From positions 34,722,930-34,786,929 of the forward strand of contig CM040439.1 in assembly GCA_022702705.1 (NCBI GenBank): a DNA stretch of 64,000 nt. The letters are read 5' to 3'. Of the stretch, positions 23,469 through 34,772 are shown in pieces (position 1 is the first letter of the stretch; each line of letters starts with the position of its first letter). A program made the position numbers and the translations under genes. Below the pieces are notes generated by a model that was given only the letters and a program-made list of their open reading frames with translations, was not told the origin of the DNA and did not search any database. The stretch is from Papilionanthe hookeriana x Papilionanthe teres (Eukaryota > Streptophyta > Magnoliopsida > Asparagales > Orchidaceae).

Positions 23469-24061
23469 CAAACGGCTTGGCCGAGGCTTTCAATAAAACT
23501 CTCATCCAAATCTTAAAGAAAACTTTGGACGACAACAAAAGAAATTGGCACGAGAAGTTGTTAGAAGCTTTATGGGCCTACAGAACGATTTTCAGAACTC
23601 CTACTCAGTCTACACCTTACGCTTTAGTGTACGGGTCCGAGGCCGTTTTTCCCTTAGAGGTTCAGCTTCCATCACTCAGAGTTGGAGTTGGAAACAAGAT
23701 TACCACATAAGAGAATGCCAGACTACGACTAGAAGATCTGGAAAGCTTAGAAGGGAAACGACTTTCAGCGCAGCAGAATTTGGAACTGTATCAAGCTAAG
23801 ATGATCCAGGCTCATGATAAACTGGTCCGCCCAAGGACATTCAAAGTTGGTGACTTGGTTCTAGTTCTCAGAAGACCTATTCTTACACATCGCAAGATAG
23901 GAGGTAAATTTGAACCAACATGGGAAGGACCGTTCGTGGTTGAGACAGTCTACTCAGGAGGGTCTTACCAGCTTATAAATTGTCATGGAAAACGATCTAT
24001 GCTTCCAATTAATGGACGATATTTGAGAAGTACGACGCGACCTGATATTTCGAAAGAATAA
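23469..24061 (+). pseudogene. Tat/Ogre-type gypsy integrase, C-terminal part
   Basis: The reading NGLAEAFNKTLIQILKK...WHEKLLEALWAYRT (23472-23600) is the end of the integrase catalytic core, with the catalytic Glu in LAEAFN. It continues through TPYALVYGSEAVFPLE, the ENARLRLEDLE helix (about 23711-23745) and the C-terminal FKVGDLVLVLRRP...GGKFEPTWEGPFVVE (about 23840-23945) to a stop at 24059-24061. Only one in-frame stop (23708-23710) interrupts 190 codons, apart from a one-base insertion near 23470. Everything upstream (gag, protease, RT, RNase H and the integrase N-terminus) has been deleted up to the LTR junction. This wording is that of the Tat group, different from the Athila-like integrase at 2230-11000. 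Confidence 0.88.
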
Positions 24062-24329
24062 ATCCTCATTCTAGAAACACGGGCACAGTAATCACTTGTG
24101 ACTGGGTCCGAACCCGAAAATATAAAAATGGATAATAAAAATCATTAACAAAAAATGTGTTAGGAAGAAAACATGTGAAATCATAAAAATAAAATTTTGA
24201 TCCTTTTCTTTCAAGTCAATCAGTTCATTCCTGATCTTGCCTTATCTCTTCCTACTCTCTTTAAAAATTTAAAAGAAAAAAGAAATAAATAAGAATTTTT
24301 CATTAATAAATGTTTTTTTCTTATTTTTC

Positions 24330-24373
24330 TTGTTCTCGCATACAGCCCCTGATCCTTTTCTTGTATTTTGCAG
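24330..24373 (+). other. Putative 3' splice site ahead of the AlkB ORF
   Basis: A pyrimidine-rich run ending TTGTATTTTGCAG (cut after 24373) stands four bases before an ATG at 24378. If used, it would create a spliced subgenomic mRNA for the extra ORF, as is known for accessory ORFs of some giant plant gypsy elements. This is inferred from consensus only. Confidence 0.4.
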
Positions 24374-24377
24374 GGAA

Positions 24378-25865
24378 ATGCCTAACGGGCGGTTGGTTCT
24401 GAACTTTAAGAATGGCGTGAGTCTAGCACTCAATGAAAAGAGGATGAAGGATGGGTCCGTAATTGAAATCGACTCTAATTTCACACCGGCCGGACTATAA
24501 TATGAAGAAACTGATTGGACTCTGATTGATTGGGAAGAGCTCCACGTACCATATAGTGATGAGATTGGGTGGCCCAAGTCAGCATTCCACTAGCAAAAAA
24601 AGAAAAGCAAACGTCGCTCATGCAACGGGGGAGGAAAAGAAAGTTAAGTCCGTGGTTGCTACAGCAGAGGGCAGACTTGTCAGCGCCATGCCCACAGAAG
24701 TTCAAGGAGTAAGAAGAGCTACTCTCACTCCGACCCAAAGAAGAAACAAGAATCGTCGCATTAGCAAGATGCTAACCAAGCTAGCAGCGGATCAACATGA
24801 AGAGACAGTCGCTACTGTCAGTACAAATACCCCAAAGAGATTGGTTTGTCAGGAACCAGAAAATAGGAAGTCAGTTCCAAGAATAGCAGAAAGGATGAAA
24901 GAAATCCCAAGGAAAATAGAAACAGAAATAGTATCACGACGCCAGACAGATCTACCAGTTCTGAAGAGTCTTGTTGCGAAAGCAACCCCGGAGGATGTCC
25001 CGATAGAGACCATCCCCGAGGTGCCGAGACATGTAGGAGAACGTGCTGGGGTTGAGCCATACATCCCGCAGTACGTTACCAGACCTCGCCAGTTACAAAT
25101 AATTCCATAGTACGAATTGGAAAGAATGTAGAATGTTGAAAAGAAGATTTTTGAATACTTTGAAAGGATCCGAGGCAAGAGGGTCAATATCCTAGAGGGC
25201 CTCGAGCTGCATATGGATGTGTTCTCAGACTACGAGCAGCAACAGATTGTGGACTGCATCGCTGAACTTTAGAAAATGGGTCAAGCTGGTAGCTTAAGAG
25301 AGAAGACCTACTCAGAACCTCGAAAATGGATGAGATGGAAGGGAAGAATTACGATCCAGTGCGGGTGTTGCTACAACTTCACTGAAGGCAGAAAAGGAAA
25401 TCCACCAGGGATACTCTGTCACAGTGACGTGGATCTGATGCCAAGAATTATCAAAAGAATGGTGAAAAGGATGGTAACCTGGAGGGTATTGCCTGCAGAC
25501 TGCATACCCAACAGCTGCATCATCAACATCTACAAGAAGGGCGACTGAATACCTCCACACATAGATCATCACGACTTCGCAGACCTTTCTACACAGTGTC
25601 TTTTGTCAACCAATGCAACATCATATTCGGATCTGACCTCCGGATAGTAAGCCCCGGAGTATTCCGAGGGCCGGTGGAGATACCACTACCGGTAGGTTCC
25701 GTCTTGGTGTTAAAAGGAAATGGAGCGGACATAGCAAAGCATTGCATTCCAGAAGTGCATGTTGAGCGGATCTCCGTCACTTTCAGGAGGATGGACGACA
25801 GAAAGATGCCTTTCCACTTTCAGCCAGATCCAGAGTTAGAGAGCCTTCGGCCCTATGAGCTGTGA
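24378..25865 (+). pseudogene. Retrotransposon-borne ALKBH9/10-like AlkB (Fe(II)/2OG RNA demethylase) ORF, inactivated
   Basis: An extra ORF lies between the integrase and the 3' LTR. It starts MPNGRLVLNFKNGVSLALN (24378) and shifts frame near 24520-24590. A basic, Lys/Arg-rich middle follows (to about 25107), then an AlkB domain from about 25132 to the stop at 25863-25865. Recognisable domain blocks are VNILEGLELHMDVFSDYEQ, RKWMRWKGRITIQCGCCYN, NPPGI, WRVLPADCIPNSCIINIY, IPPHIDHHDF, IPLPVGSVLVLKGNGADIA and ERISVTFRRMD. Iron ligands His (25558-25560), Asp (25564-25566) and His (25740-25742) and the Arg pair of RxxxxxR (25767 and 25785) are all encoded. Known plant ALKBH9/10 proteins remove N6-methyl from adenine in RNA. 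Stops at 25108, 25129, 25270 and 25546 (the last replacing Cys in GDC) and a one-base deletion near 25577 disable this copy. No introns are seen within the domain. Confidence 0.88.
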
Positions 25866-26216
25866 GCTACATGGGAGATAGCACACCTGCAATGCACATC
25901 CATACGGCATTCCTGCCAATGGTGGCTTGGAAGGTGATGTTATTGTCCATGTATCTTACTATTCAAACATGGATTTCGACAGATGCTTTTGGAAGAATCA
26001 ACAAGAATCTTACACAATCTATTTTGGATTTATGTGGATTGTATGAGATACTGAATTTTCAAGGAAAATATCATCAAGTTTTGGACCAAGTTGTATGATG
26101 TATTTTCAACGAATTGGAATGAAAATGACCATGTCATGTTCTGCCTTCACCTCTTTTTGTGCAAATTGATCGGGAAACACCATTGAGTTAAATGAACTTT
26201 GAACAAAGAACGAGAA

Positions 26217-26300
<84 letters not shown>
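26217..26300. repeat. (AT)n microsatellite
   Basis: About 80 bases of uninterrupted AT dinucleotide follow the AlkB ORF in the 3' non-coding part of the element. Confidence 0.95.
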
Positions 26301-26303
<3 letters not shown>

Positions 26304-26580
26304 TAATAAGAATTCTTTTTAAGAATTTGAATGTCAAAACAAACTGCAAATAAACACGAACTCTAAATAAACAAAAATAAAATTAAATCACTAAAACAAA
26401 CAAAACAAATCTAAATCTCAAATTGATTTTCTTTCTGAATCCTTCGGTTCGAACCTTTCAATTCTTTTTCTTCTATGTGTTAGAGGATCGACCAGTTCTA
26501 TTGATACGGAGCCACAAACTTTGTTCGATTTGGTTCTGATGGCATGGGACTGGGTCTCTCTTCATACAGATTAATTTTCG

Positions 26581-26925
26581 AGGCTGGAGCCGAACTTTCA
26601 GTTCTCTTCGAGGCTAGAGCAGAACTTCTAGCTCTCTTTCAAATTTTCGAGGCTGGAGTCGAACTTCCAGTTCTCTTCGAGGCTAGAGCTGAACTTCTAG
26701 CTCTCTTTCAAATCTCCGAGGCTAGAGCCGAACTTCCAGTTCTCTCCGAGGCTAGAGGCAAACTTCTAGCTCTCTTTCAAATATCCAAGGCTGGAGCCTA
26801 ACTTCCAGCTCTCTTCGAGGCTAGAGCCGAAATTCTAGCTCTCTTTCAAACTTTCGAGGCTGGAGCCGAACTTCCAGTTCTCTTCGAGGCTAGAGCCGAA
26901 CTTCTAGCTCTCTTTCAAATCTCTA
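26581..26925 (+). repeat. 69-bp tandem repeat, five units, in the element's 3' region
   Basis: Units start at 26581, 26650, 26719, 26788 and 26857, each exactly 69 bp. Each unit is two related halves: AGGCTGGAGCCGAACTTCCA plus a 10-base remainder, and AGGCTAGAGCCGAACTTCTA plus a 19-base remainder. Because 69 is divisible by three, one frame reads a 23-residue repeat (FEAGAELPVLFEARAELLAL...), open for about the first 3.2 units. The array ends exactly where giant-LTR homology begins (26924). Tandem repeats just upstream of the 3' LTR are a known habit of Tat-group elements and a source of satellites. There is no evidence that it is translated. Confidence 0.92.
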
Positions 26926-29900
26926 AGTATCGAGTGAGATGTTAGGTTTAGAAGGTGGACGACTCAGAGGACACACCAGTCGTAGACGATGACCAGGAAC
27001 CATCGGATCGCGCGTATATTGGGTGGACGGTCCAGATCGCGCCAGATGGGGAGAGGGGACGAGACTGCGGGCCGCGTGGCATCCTAGTCAGATGGCGGCG
27101 TTAAATCAGAAAACGCTGCGTGGGACTTCGGAGCTGCCGAGGATAAGTTGGCGCCGTGCTGGATAAGTAGAAAATTAGGGATTTTCTGAATTTATTAAAT
27201 ACCCAGAACTTCAAAAATCCATATCTTTGTGTAGAAAAAACACAAAAATAAAAGAAAAATACACTCTTGCTCAGTGAATAGAGGAGAATAATGTGAAAAA
27301 AGAATTTAAGTTATTTTGATGAGTATTTTATTTTTAATTAATTATTTACTGATTTCAGTATTTTAATTCTCCATGCATGTATACAATTCGCCATGGCATG
27401 AAACCATAGGGCTTTTGTAGCTTCTGTCATTGGGAACATTCCCTGAATTTTCCAAGGCCATAGGCCATCTCTATGGTAAGTTATTGATTTTTCAAGTTTA
27501 TGTGTCTCTTTTGCTATTTTAATTCTAATAATAAGCATGTTGTGCAATAAAATCTAGAAAAATTAGGGGAAGTACCTTATGACCAGAGAACCCTAGGATA
27601 ATTAAGATTTGGTTTAGATCACTCAAATGAACTCTGATAAAATTAATTAGGAATAACCACTCATCAAAATGAATGAAATCAATTCTCCACTGATCTTTAG
27701 GGTCAGAAGAAACTCACATAAAAGTTTGGAGTCAAATGGAAATGATTTAACTCACTAAATGGATTAATTAAATCACATGGTTGTTTTCAAACTTTAAAAA
27801 TTCATAAAATCCAAAATATGTTTAAAAAATTCACCAAATTGGTTTTCGGACTTCTCTGGTATCACAGGAGTCTAAGAAAATTAAAATTGGAATTTTTCTA
27901 AAATTTTCATTTTTAACTCATTTTTGAATATTTTAATAATTAAAAAATCATAAAAATCACAAAAATATTAAAAATCACAAAAATGTCATATTTTACCTCC
28001 TAATCACTTAGGAACAAACCAAATATTTTTCCAAAGTCTCTAGGTTAAGATATTGAATTTTAAAGGTTTAAGACAATTTTTAATATTAAAAAATAGATTT
28101 TTCTAACCTTTTCACCAAATTAATTCTAATAAATCAAAGAAAAAAATAGAAAATTATAAAATTTGTTTCTCTGACTTCCTTGAGGTCAGAGAGAGTTAAG
28201 AAAAATATAAAATCCATTTTTCAACTTTACATTTATTTTATAATTAATTAATACTCTAATAATTAAAATAATTATAATAAATAAAATTTAATTTAAAAAA
28301 TTACCAAAATTAGTCTAAGTGGTCCTCTAGTCAGTAGGAACATCCCATAATTTTTCTAAGGACAGAAACCTTACCTTGGTCATGTTGTTGAATTTTCATT
28401 GAAAATCCTTATTTTCCACTAAAATAATTATATAAATTAAATTAAATTCAGAAAAATCACATTTTCTCCTCTAATGTCTTAATTGACATGTGAGTGAAGT
28501 GACATAAAAATTTTAAGTTCATTTGAGCTCAATCTAGTGAGTTATAAAATGAACATGCTTAAAAGGGCATAAAGGTAATTAAAGGATTTTAACCATAATT
28601 AACATTTAGGTTTAATTAAAGGGAGGGTAAAATATCTGATTTTAATTCTTTCTTGAGTGATTGAAACTTGGGAAATTAAAGGGTAGAAACCCATTAATCA
28701 TCTTGAAAATATTTAAAGTAAACCTTAATTAATTAAATAGTTTGAATTTTGGAAGAATAAACTAAAATTTGATTTATTAAGGTTAGGGATATGATTTAAG
28801 AAGATATCAATTCTTTAATCTAAAATCCCTAAATGAATCACTTTAATAATATTCAACTCTTAATCAAACTCAAAAATGATAGTTGAAATTAATAGTTAAA
28901 TAATTAAAAGGAAAATAAACCTTAATTAAATTAAAAGCTTAAAACATTAATTTAATAAGTAAATTAAAATCAATTCAAAACATTAAAAGTTAATTTCAAA
29001 ATCACTTGAAAGAAAACCTAAAACAAATTTGAAACATTAAAATCAATCTCAAACCAATTAAAGGTTTACTTGAAATATTGCAATTAAATTAAATTAAAAT
29101 TAAATCGTTAAAATTTAATCAAATTGAATAATCTAAACACCTTTTTCAATCCAAGTAGACTTAAAACATTAAAAATCAATTTTTTAAAAAAAATATAAAG
29201 ATGTAATTGAATTAAAATAACTTGAACACTATTCCAAACTTAAAATTATTAATCAAAATTTTCTAACTAAACTAAATCATCTTAAATCATCGATTCAATC
29301 GGAATGGTTAAATTCTTTAACAAACTAATTTGCCCCTAAAGGTTTTCATTATCATAACTCCTAAATAGAGTATTAAGTGAAATGTCATCTTAATCATGGG
29401 ATAATCAAACATCCTAGTTCACTGAGCAAGAAACATAATTTAACTGAAACCTTGGATGATCAATTCATCTGTACGATAAAATTCATTTGGACTCGAAATA
29501 ATCCCAGAAGTATTGAAAAGATGTTTAGGGCCCGTCATAAACACTTCCTTAATGTGATGGGATATTTTAGAAGAACAATTGAACTTAATTGTTATTTGAT
29601 GAAGAAAATTATCCATAAAACACAAGAACCTAGACGTCATAGGAATTGACTAGATAGGATTAGGATTTTGGAAGATAACCAAAACCTTACCTTAGCTTTA
29701 CCTAGGTACTTGTTGCAAATGCATTTAAATGCTCTGACATGTGTTTTAAGTATAGCTTGGAATGACGAGAAGACCCTCCAGGTACGCTTTTATTTTATTG
29801 CAATTTATTGTATTGCAATTTATTTACCTGTACTGTACTTTACTTTTCTTGCATGTTAAACAAGAATGTCACCTTGCATGAAAACTGAAACTTTTAGGAT

Positions 29901-31281
29901 AGCCACAAAACTGAAACCCAAAACTAAATTAAAAGTTACCACAAGATAAAATCTACCGCCATAATATTCAAAATATAAAACAACTCAAAATTTAATCATA
30001 AACAGAACAACAAAACTACAACTACAACTAAATTAAAACGTCTCGTTGGATGGTCGGGAATACCTCGGATGATGTAACCCACGTGTTGCTAACGGGATTT
30101 CCCACGGTCTAAATGAAAGTGTGGAACTCATTCAGTTGAGTTTAGCAAATTCATTTGGACTAAGTGAATCCGATGAAAATAACGGTGCCGGGATGACGGA
30201 ACCGTGGGATCTTAATCTGTTCTGTTTAATCAACTTTAAGATTTATTTTAATTAAAAAACTAAAGACATTTGGACTTTAAGATTTCTCTAAACCAAAAAA
30301 CTTCTCTCATCTCTTGATTTTCACCTTCTAAAACTAAACCTCTGCAACGACAAGGAGCTTGGAGCATAGTGGGCAGCACGGTCATCGTCATCAGCAAAAC
30401 TTGAATCTACATCAGCCAAACCTTTCTTAGAAATTAATAACCAAGCCATAGGACTTTCGAGGTTGTTTGCCTAATGCAACATAAATCCTCAACTTTTCAT
30501 TAGAAATTTGCATAATCATTATGCAAATTAAGTCCTAACCGGTCTTAGGACTCCGAGGTAGTCGTTTGGTACGACATAAACCCTCACATCTTCAAGGCTA
30601 TTTGTATGATCATGTCATACAAATATAAGTCCTAATTAATTAAAATTGGCAGGATTACAACACTAAATAAATTCTCAAATTGAAGCCAAACAATAGGATA
30701 GTTTGGGAAGTTGCCAAGATTCATCCTGGATCCTCAACTTCTTCTACTTCTCTTCCTTCGGACTCTCAAAATAAACTGTTCCAAATTTGAGCTAATCCCT
30801 ATTGAAATTCCAAAATTCAATCCTTTGAAACCTTAAACTTTGAAATTCTTGAGAGCAAAATCACTGATCATTATCGAGAGTTTTCTTAAATGATTCCCGT
30901 CATTTAAGATGTAATTAACTATAGAGCTCGCCCTTATAGGGAACTTTAAGAACCTGAGTAATATAAACCCCGCTTAATTCCTTTATATTAAGCAGGGGAA
31001 CTTGTCGGCTTTTAAAATTGGTTCCCAGACCAAACAGATGTCACAGATCTTCAAGTTTATTTAATCGAGTCCCATCATCAAGCAGTGTGTCTATTCTTCG
31101 GGATAGAAACACGGTTTGTGGTGCGGTGCTCGTTTATATAAACTATTTGGGATGTGAGATCGGTTTGATTTCATATCTTAAAATTTTCAAACTTAAAATT
31201 ATTTTCAAAATCAAATGTTACTTTTCAAATTATATATATATATATATTTAAATTAAATTTAAAATCTAAAATTCGCCGACA
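26924..31281 (+). mobile_element. Giant LTR, downstream copy (start truncated, end intact)
   Basis: Bases 26924-30369 repeat 20009-23468 at high similarity. The copy then continues through 30370-31281, which matches the reverse complement of 2906-3800 and ends ...CGCCGACA, the complement of the TGTCGGCG terminus. The first 3 kb of the LTR is missing, replaced at 26924 by the tandem repeat. Lying downstream of integrase and AlkB in the same sense, it is best read as the 3' LTR of that element. No gene is seen inside it. Confidence 0.8.
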
Positions 31282-31840
31282 ATTTCTGTAGACGATCCCT
31301 TTTAAAATACAACACACACAACCTATAAATATGCCGACACTAGCATTATTCTAATATGATAGTGATCTTTTAAATTTAATAATTCCATATTATCTCTAAT
31401 TTATTTATAAATTTTAGTGATGGGTCGTCTTTGTAAACCATTATATAGTTTTTATCAACCCAATATGATTAGTTCATAGTGTTTTTATGAAAAGCCAATA
31501 TATTCTTCTGACTTCTGATAGACTTGAAGGTTAATTTTTATGTTTTTGTATAACATAGTTAAAATTAATTGTTTCATCATGAAATTAAGTAAGTGGCCTT
31601 GTGATTCTAACTTAATAAATGAATGTCATATTACACTAGGTTGGATTCATTTTCACACTTTGAAAACACTTCATTAACCAAAAGTTTTTTATTTACTTAG
31701 GTTTCTCCATTTAGTTAACTGTTTAGGAATGATAGTCTTAAAATTGTACACATTAGGCCATCTATTATTGAAGTGTTCGTTAAAGTAAATAATAATAAAA
31801 AAAATTTTAGATTTTGTAGTGTCAAATAAGCATGGGTTCC
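31282..31840. other. AT-rich spacer without recognisable gene
   Basis: This is non-coding sequence between the giant LTR end and the LINE. I see no ORF, RNA gene or clear repeat in it. Confidence 0.6.
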
Positions 31841-31849
31841 CACATTACG

Positions 31850-32715
31850 GATGGATGCGGGTAAAGAAGTTAGTCCATGATACTAATATTAGGATAGGAT
31901 CTTGGAATATAGATACTCTCAATGGTAAATTAAATGAATGAGTTGATATTATGATTCATAGAAAGATAAATATCTTATGTATTCAAGAAACTAAATGGGT
32001 TGGAGAAAAAGCTAAGTAGATTGATAACTTAAGTTTTAGACTATGGTATTCTGGTAAGAGTCGCACTAGAAATGGTGTATGTGTATTTGTAGATAAGAGT
32101 TTGAAAGATAATGTTTTAAAAATTCATAGAGTTAGAGATAGAATTATAGCACTTAAGATTATTATTGATACTAAGATTTTTAATATTATTAGTGCTTGTG
32201 CTCATCAAGTAGGTTTTGATATAAGCTCTAAAGATAAATTCTGAAATGACTTAGAAGACTTAATACACTTGATACCTCTTGAAAAAAAATTTTTTATCGG
32301 AGGATATTTAAATGGACATATCGGTAGAGTGGTAGAAGACTTCAGAAATATTCATGGTGGTTACGGTTATGGAGCGATTGATGAAGAAAGTAAAATCATA
32401 TTAGATTTTGCTTTAGCGTATGATTTGATTATTACTAATACTTTATTCAAAAAAAAAGATGAGCAACTTATTACTTATAAGAATGGATCTAATAAAATAA
32501 AAATTAATTATTTTCTTATGAGTAGAGAAGATCGTCAAGATTGTAAGGATTGTAAGGTCATTCTAAGTGATAAATTAAGTACCCTACATCGATTATTAGT
32601 TTTAGATTTTAAGATGAAGAGTTATAAAATAAACAATATTAGGACTCAATATCGTAGAATTAGATGGGGGTACATAAAATACACAAATAAAATAATTTTT
32701 ATGAGTAAAATTTAA
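31850..32715 (+). pseudogene. RTE-type LINE: endonuclease (EEP/APE) domain, decayed
   Basis: The apurinic-like endonuclease of a non-LTR retrotransposon nicks the target DNA to prime reverse transcription. Blocks seen are IRIGSWNIDTLNGK (about 31888-31930), INILCIQETKWVG with the metal-binding Glu (about 31966-32005), the GGYLNGHIG block (about 32295-32320) and the end block with CKDCKVI...HRLLVLDFKMK (about 32540-32620). In the GG(D)LNGH block the usual Asp codon GAT has become TAT (Tyr), a change expected to abolish nicking. Stops occur near 31942, 32018 and 32243. It is followed directly by the RT part of the same element. Confidence 0.82.
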
Positions 32716-32989
32716 TATTTAAATATTTGAGATGTCATGAAAAAGAAAATGCTATGTGGGAAAAAGTAACAAATATTATTAAACAAGTGGCAAAAGATGT
32801 ACTTTGAGAATCAAAAGAAAAAGTTTCTATAAATAAAAAAGGTTTGTTGTGGACTAATAATGTTCAAGAAAAGATAAAATATAAGACGTTATGTCATAAA
32901 AATTGGTTTAAATGCAAAAGCGTAGAGAAGTGAGAAAAATATAAAACGGCCCGCAGAGAGTCTAAAAGAATAATTTGTGACGCTAAAAA

Positions 32990-34735
32990 TTCTGCTTTTA
33001 GTGATTTTTATAATAGGTTAGATACTAAGCAGGGTGAAAAACATATGTATAAACTAGTCAAACAAAAAGAAAAGAAAAACAGAGATTTAACTCAAGTAAA
33101 GTGTATTAAAGATGAAAATCAAAAAGTGCTTTTCTTAGAAAAAGATATTCAAGATAAGTGTGTGAGTTATTTTGATAAACTTTTTAATGAAGATTTTGAA
33201 ACTATGATCGACCTTAGTGATTTTAATTTAGTTAATAATAATAAAACGCTTCATTTCTACTGTCGCATTAGTAGACAAGAAGTTGCTGAGGTTTTAAAGA
33301 AAACCAAGGGTGGAAAGTCGTAGGACCTAATAATATCCCAATTGAAGTGTGAAAATATTTAGGTGATTTGGGAGTTTCTTGGCTTACCAAACTTTTTAAT
33401 ATTATTTTAAAAACTAAAAAGATGTCTAAGGAGTGGAGGAAGAGTATTTTGGTCCTCATTTTTTAAGAATAAAGGGGACGCACAAGAGTGTGCAAATTAT
33501 AGAGGAATTAAATTGATGTGTCATATTTTAAAATTATGGGAGAGGGTAATTGAACATAGGTTAAGGCGTATTACCACGGTTTCTCATAATTAATTTAAAT
33601 TTATGTCGGTTAGGTCTACTATGGAAGCTATACATTTATTGAGAGGTTTGATGGATAAGTTCAGAGATAACAAGGAGAATCTACATTTGAATTTTATTGA
33701 TTTAGAAAAAGCTTACGATAAGGTTCCAAGAGATGTGCTTTGGTGTGTTCTTGAAAAGAAAGGTGTTGATATGACTTATATTCAAGTCATTAAAGATATG
33801 TATATTAGAGTTGTTACATGTGTTTGAACTGAAGGAGGATTGACCAAATATTTTGCTATTTCTTTTGGTTTACACCAGGGATCGGCTTAAGCCCATATCA
33901 TTTTGCTTTTTTTATGAATGGTCTTACTGGACATTTACAAAAGGATGTACCTTGGTGTATGCTTTTTGCTGATGATATCCTCCTCGTGGATAAGACGAGA
34001 GAAAAAGCCCAGGAAATACTTGAATTATGGAGGTCTACTTTGGAGTCTAAAGTTCTTCGTTTAAGTAGAACTAAAACTGAATACATGGAATGTAATTTTA
34101 GTAATAGTATCCCTAATGACATAAGTGTAATTTTGGGTGATCAAATTATTAAAAGGTGTGAACGATATTGATATCTCGGGTCTATTGTTCAAAGCGAAGG
34201 TGATACAGATGGTGTTCTTAATAGTAGAATTCAGGTTGGTTGGTTGAAGTAGAGGAATGCGTCCATCCTATTGTGTGATAGAAAAGTACCACTTAGACTT
34301 AAAGAAAAATTTTATAAAATGGTGGTGAGACCTGCAATGCTCTATGGCGCTGAATGTTGGCCTTTAAAAGAGAAGAATAATGCTAAGTTAAGCGTTGCCA
34401 AGATGAGAATGAATAGGTGGATGAGTGGCTTTACACTTAGAGACAAAATGCGAAATGAATATATTAGTAATAGGGTTGGTGTAGCACCAGTGATAGAAAA
34501 AATTAGAGAAAACCACCTTAGATGGTTTGGTCACATTAAATGTCGACCACCTTATGACCCGATTAGGAGAGTAGATGTTTTAGATTCAACTTATGTTAAA
34601 TAATGCAGAGATAGACCTAGGAATACTTGGGCTTATTGCATAAAAAATGATCGTAATTTATTAGAATTAAATGAAAATTTGACACTAAATAGGACGCGAT
34701 GGAGAAAAAGGATTCATGTAGCCAACCCCGCTTAG
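32990..34735 (+). pseudogene. RTE-type LINE: reverse transcriptase and C-terminal region, decayed
   Basis: The RT follows the endonuclease of the same LINE. Blocks include GPNNIPIEV (about 33325-33350), YRGIKLMCHILKLWERV (about 33500-33550), FIDLEKAYDKVPRDVLW with the first catalytic Asp (about 33690-33740), LFADDILLVD, the catalytic FADD box (about 33962-33993), and the tail with LRLKEKFYKMVVRPAMLYGAECW and HLRWFGHIKCRP (to about 34560). At least four frameshifts or stops interrupt it. The 3' end reads CCAACCCCGCTTAGTGAGTT and then (TTG)n, the typical RTE terminus in plants. Two shorter fragments of the same family lie in PGK introns. Confidence 0.88.
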
Positions 34736-34749
34736 TGAGTTTAAGTCTT

Positions 34750-34772
34750 TGTTGTTGTTGTTGTTGTTGTTG
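34750..34772 (+). repeat. (TTG)n tail of the RTE LINE
   Basis: TTTGTTGTTGTTGTTG repeated to the element end. Short TTG arrays are the characteristic 3' terminus of plant RTE elements. Confidence 0.85.

Noticed and set aside
25862..26098. 78-codon open frame directly after the AlkB stop
   Set aside because: It overlaps the AlkB stop in another frame, has no recognisable motif and lies in the element's 3' non-coding part.
26544..26801. 85-codon open frame over the 69-bp repeats as a real protein
   Set aside because: It is a by-product of a repeat whose unit length is divisible by three; it lacks a start context and is closed in the later units. It is kept as a repeat feature and low-level finding only.
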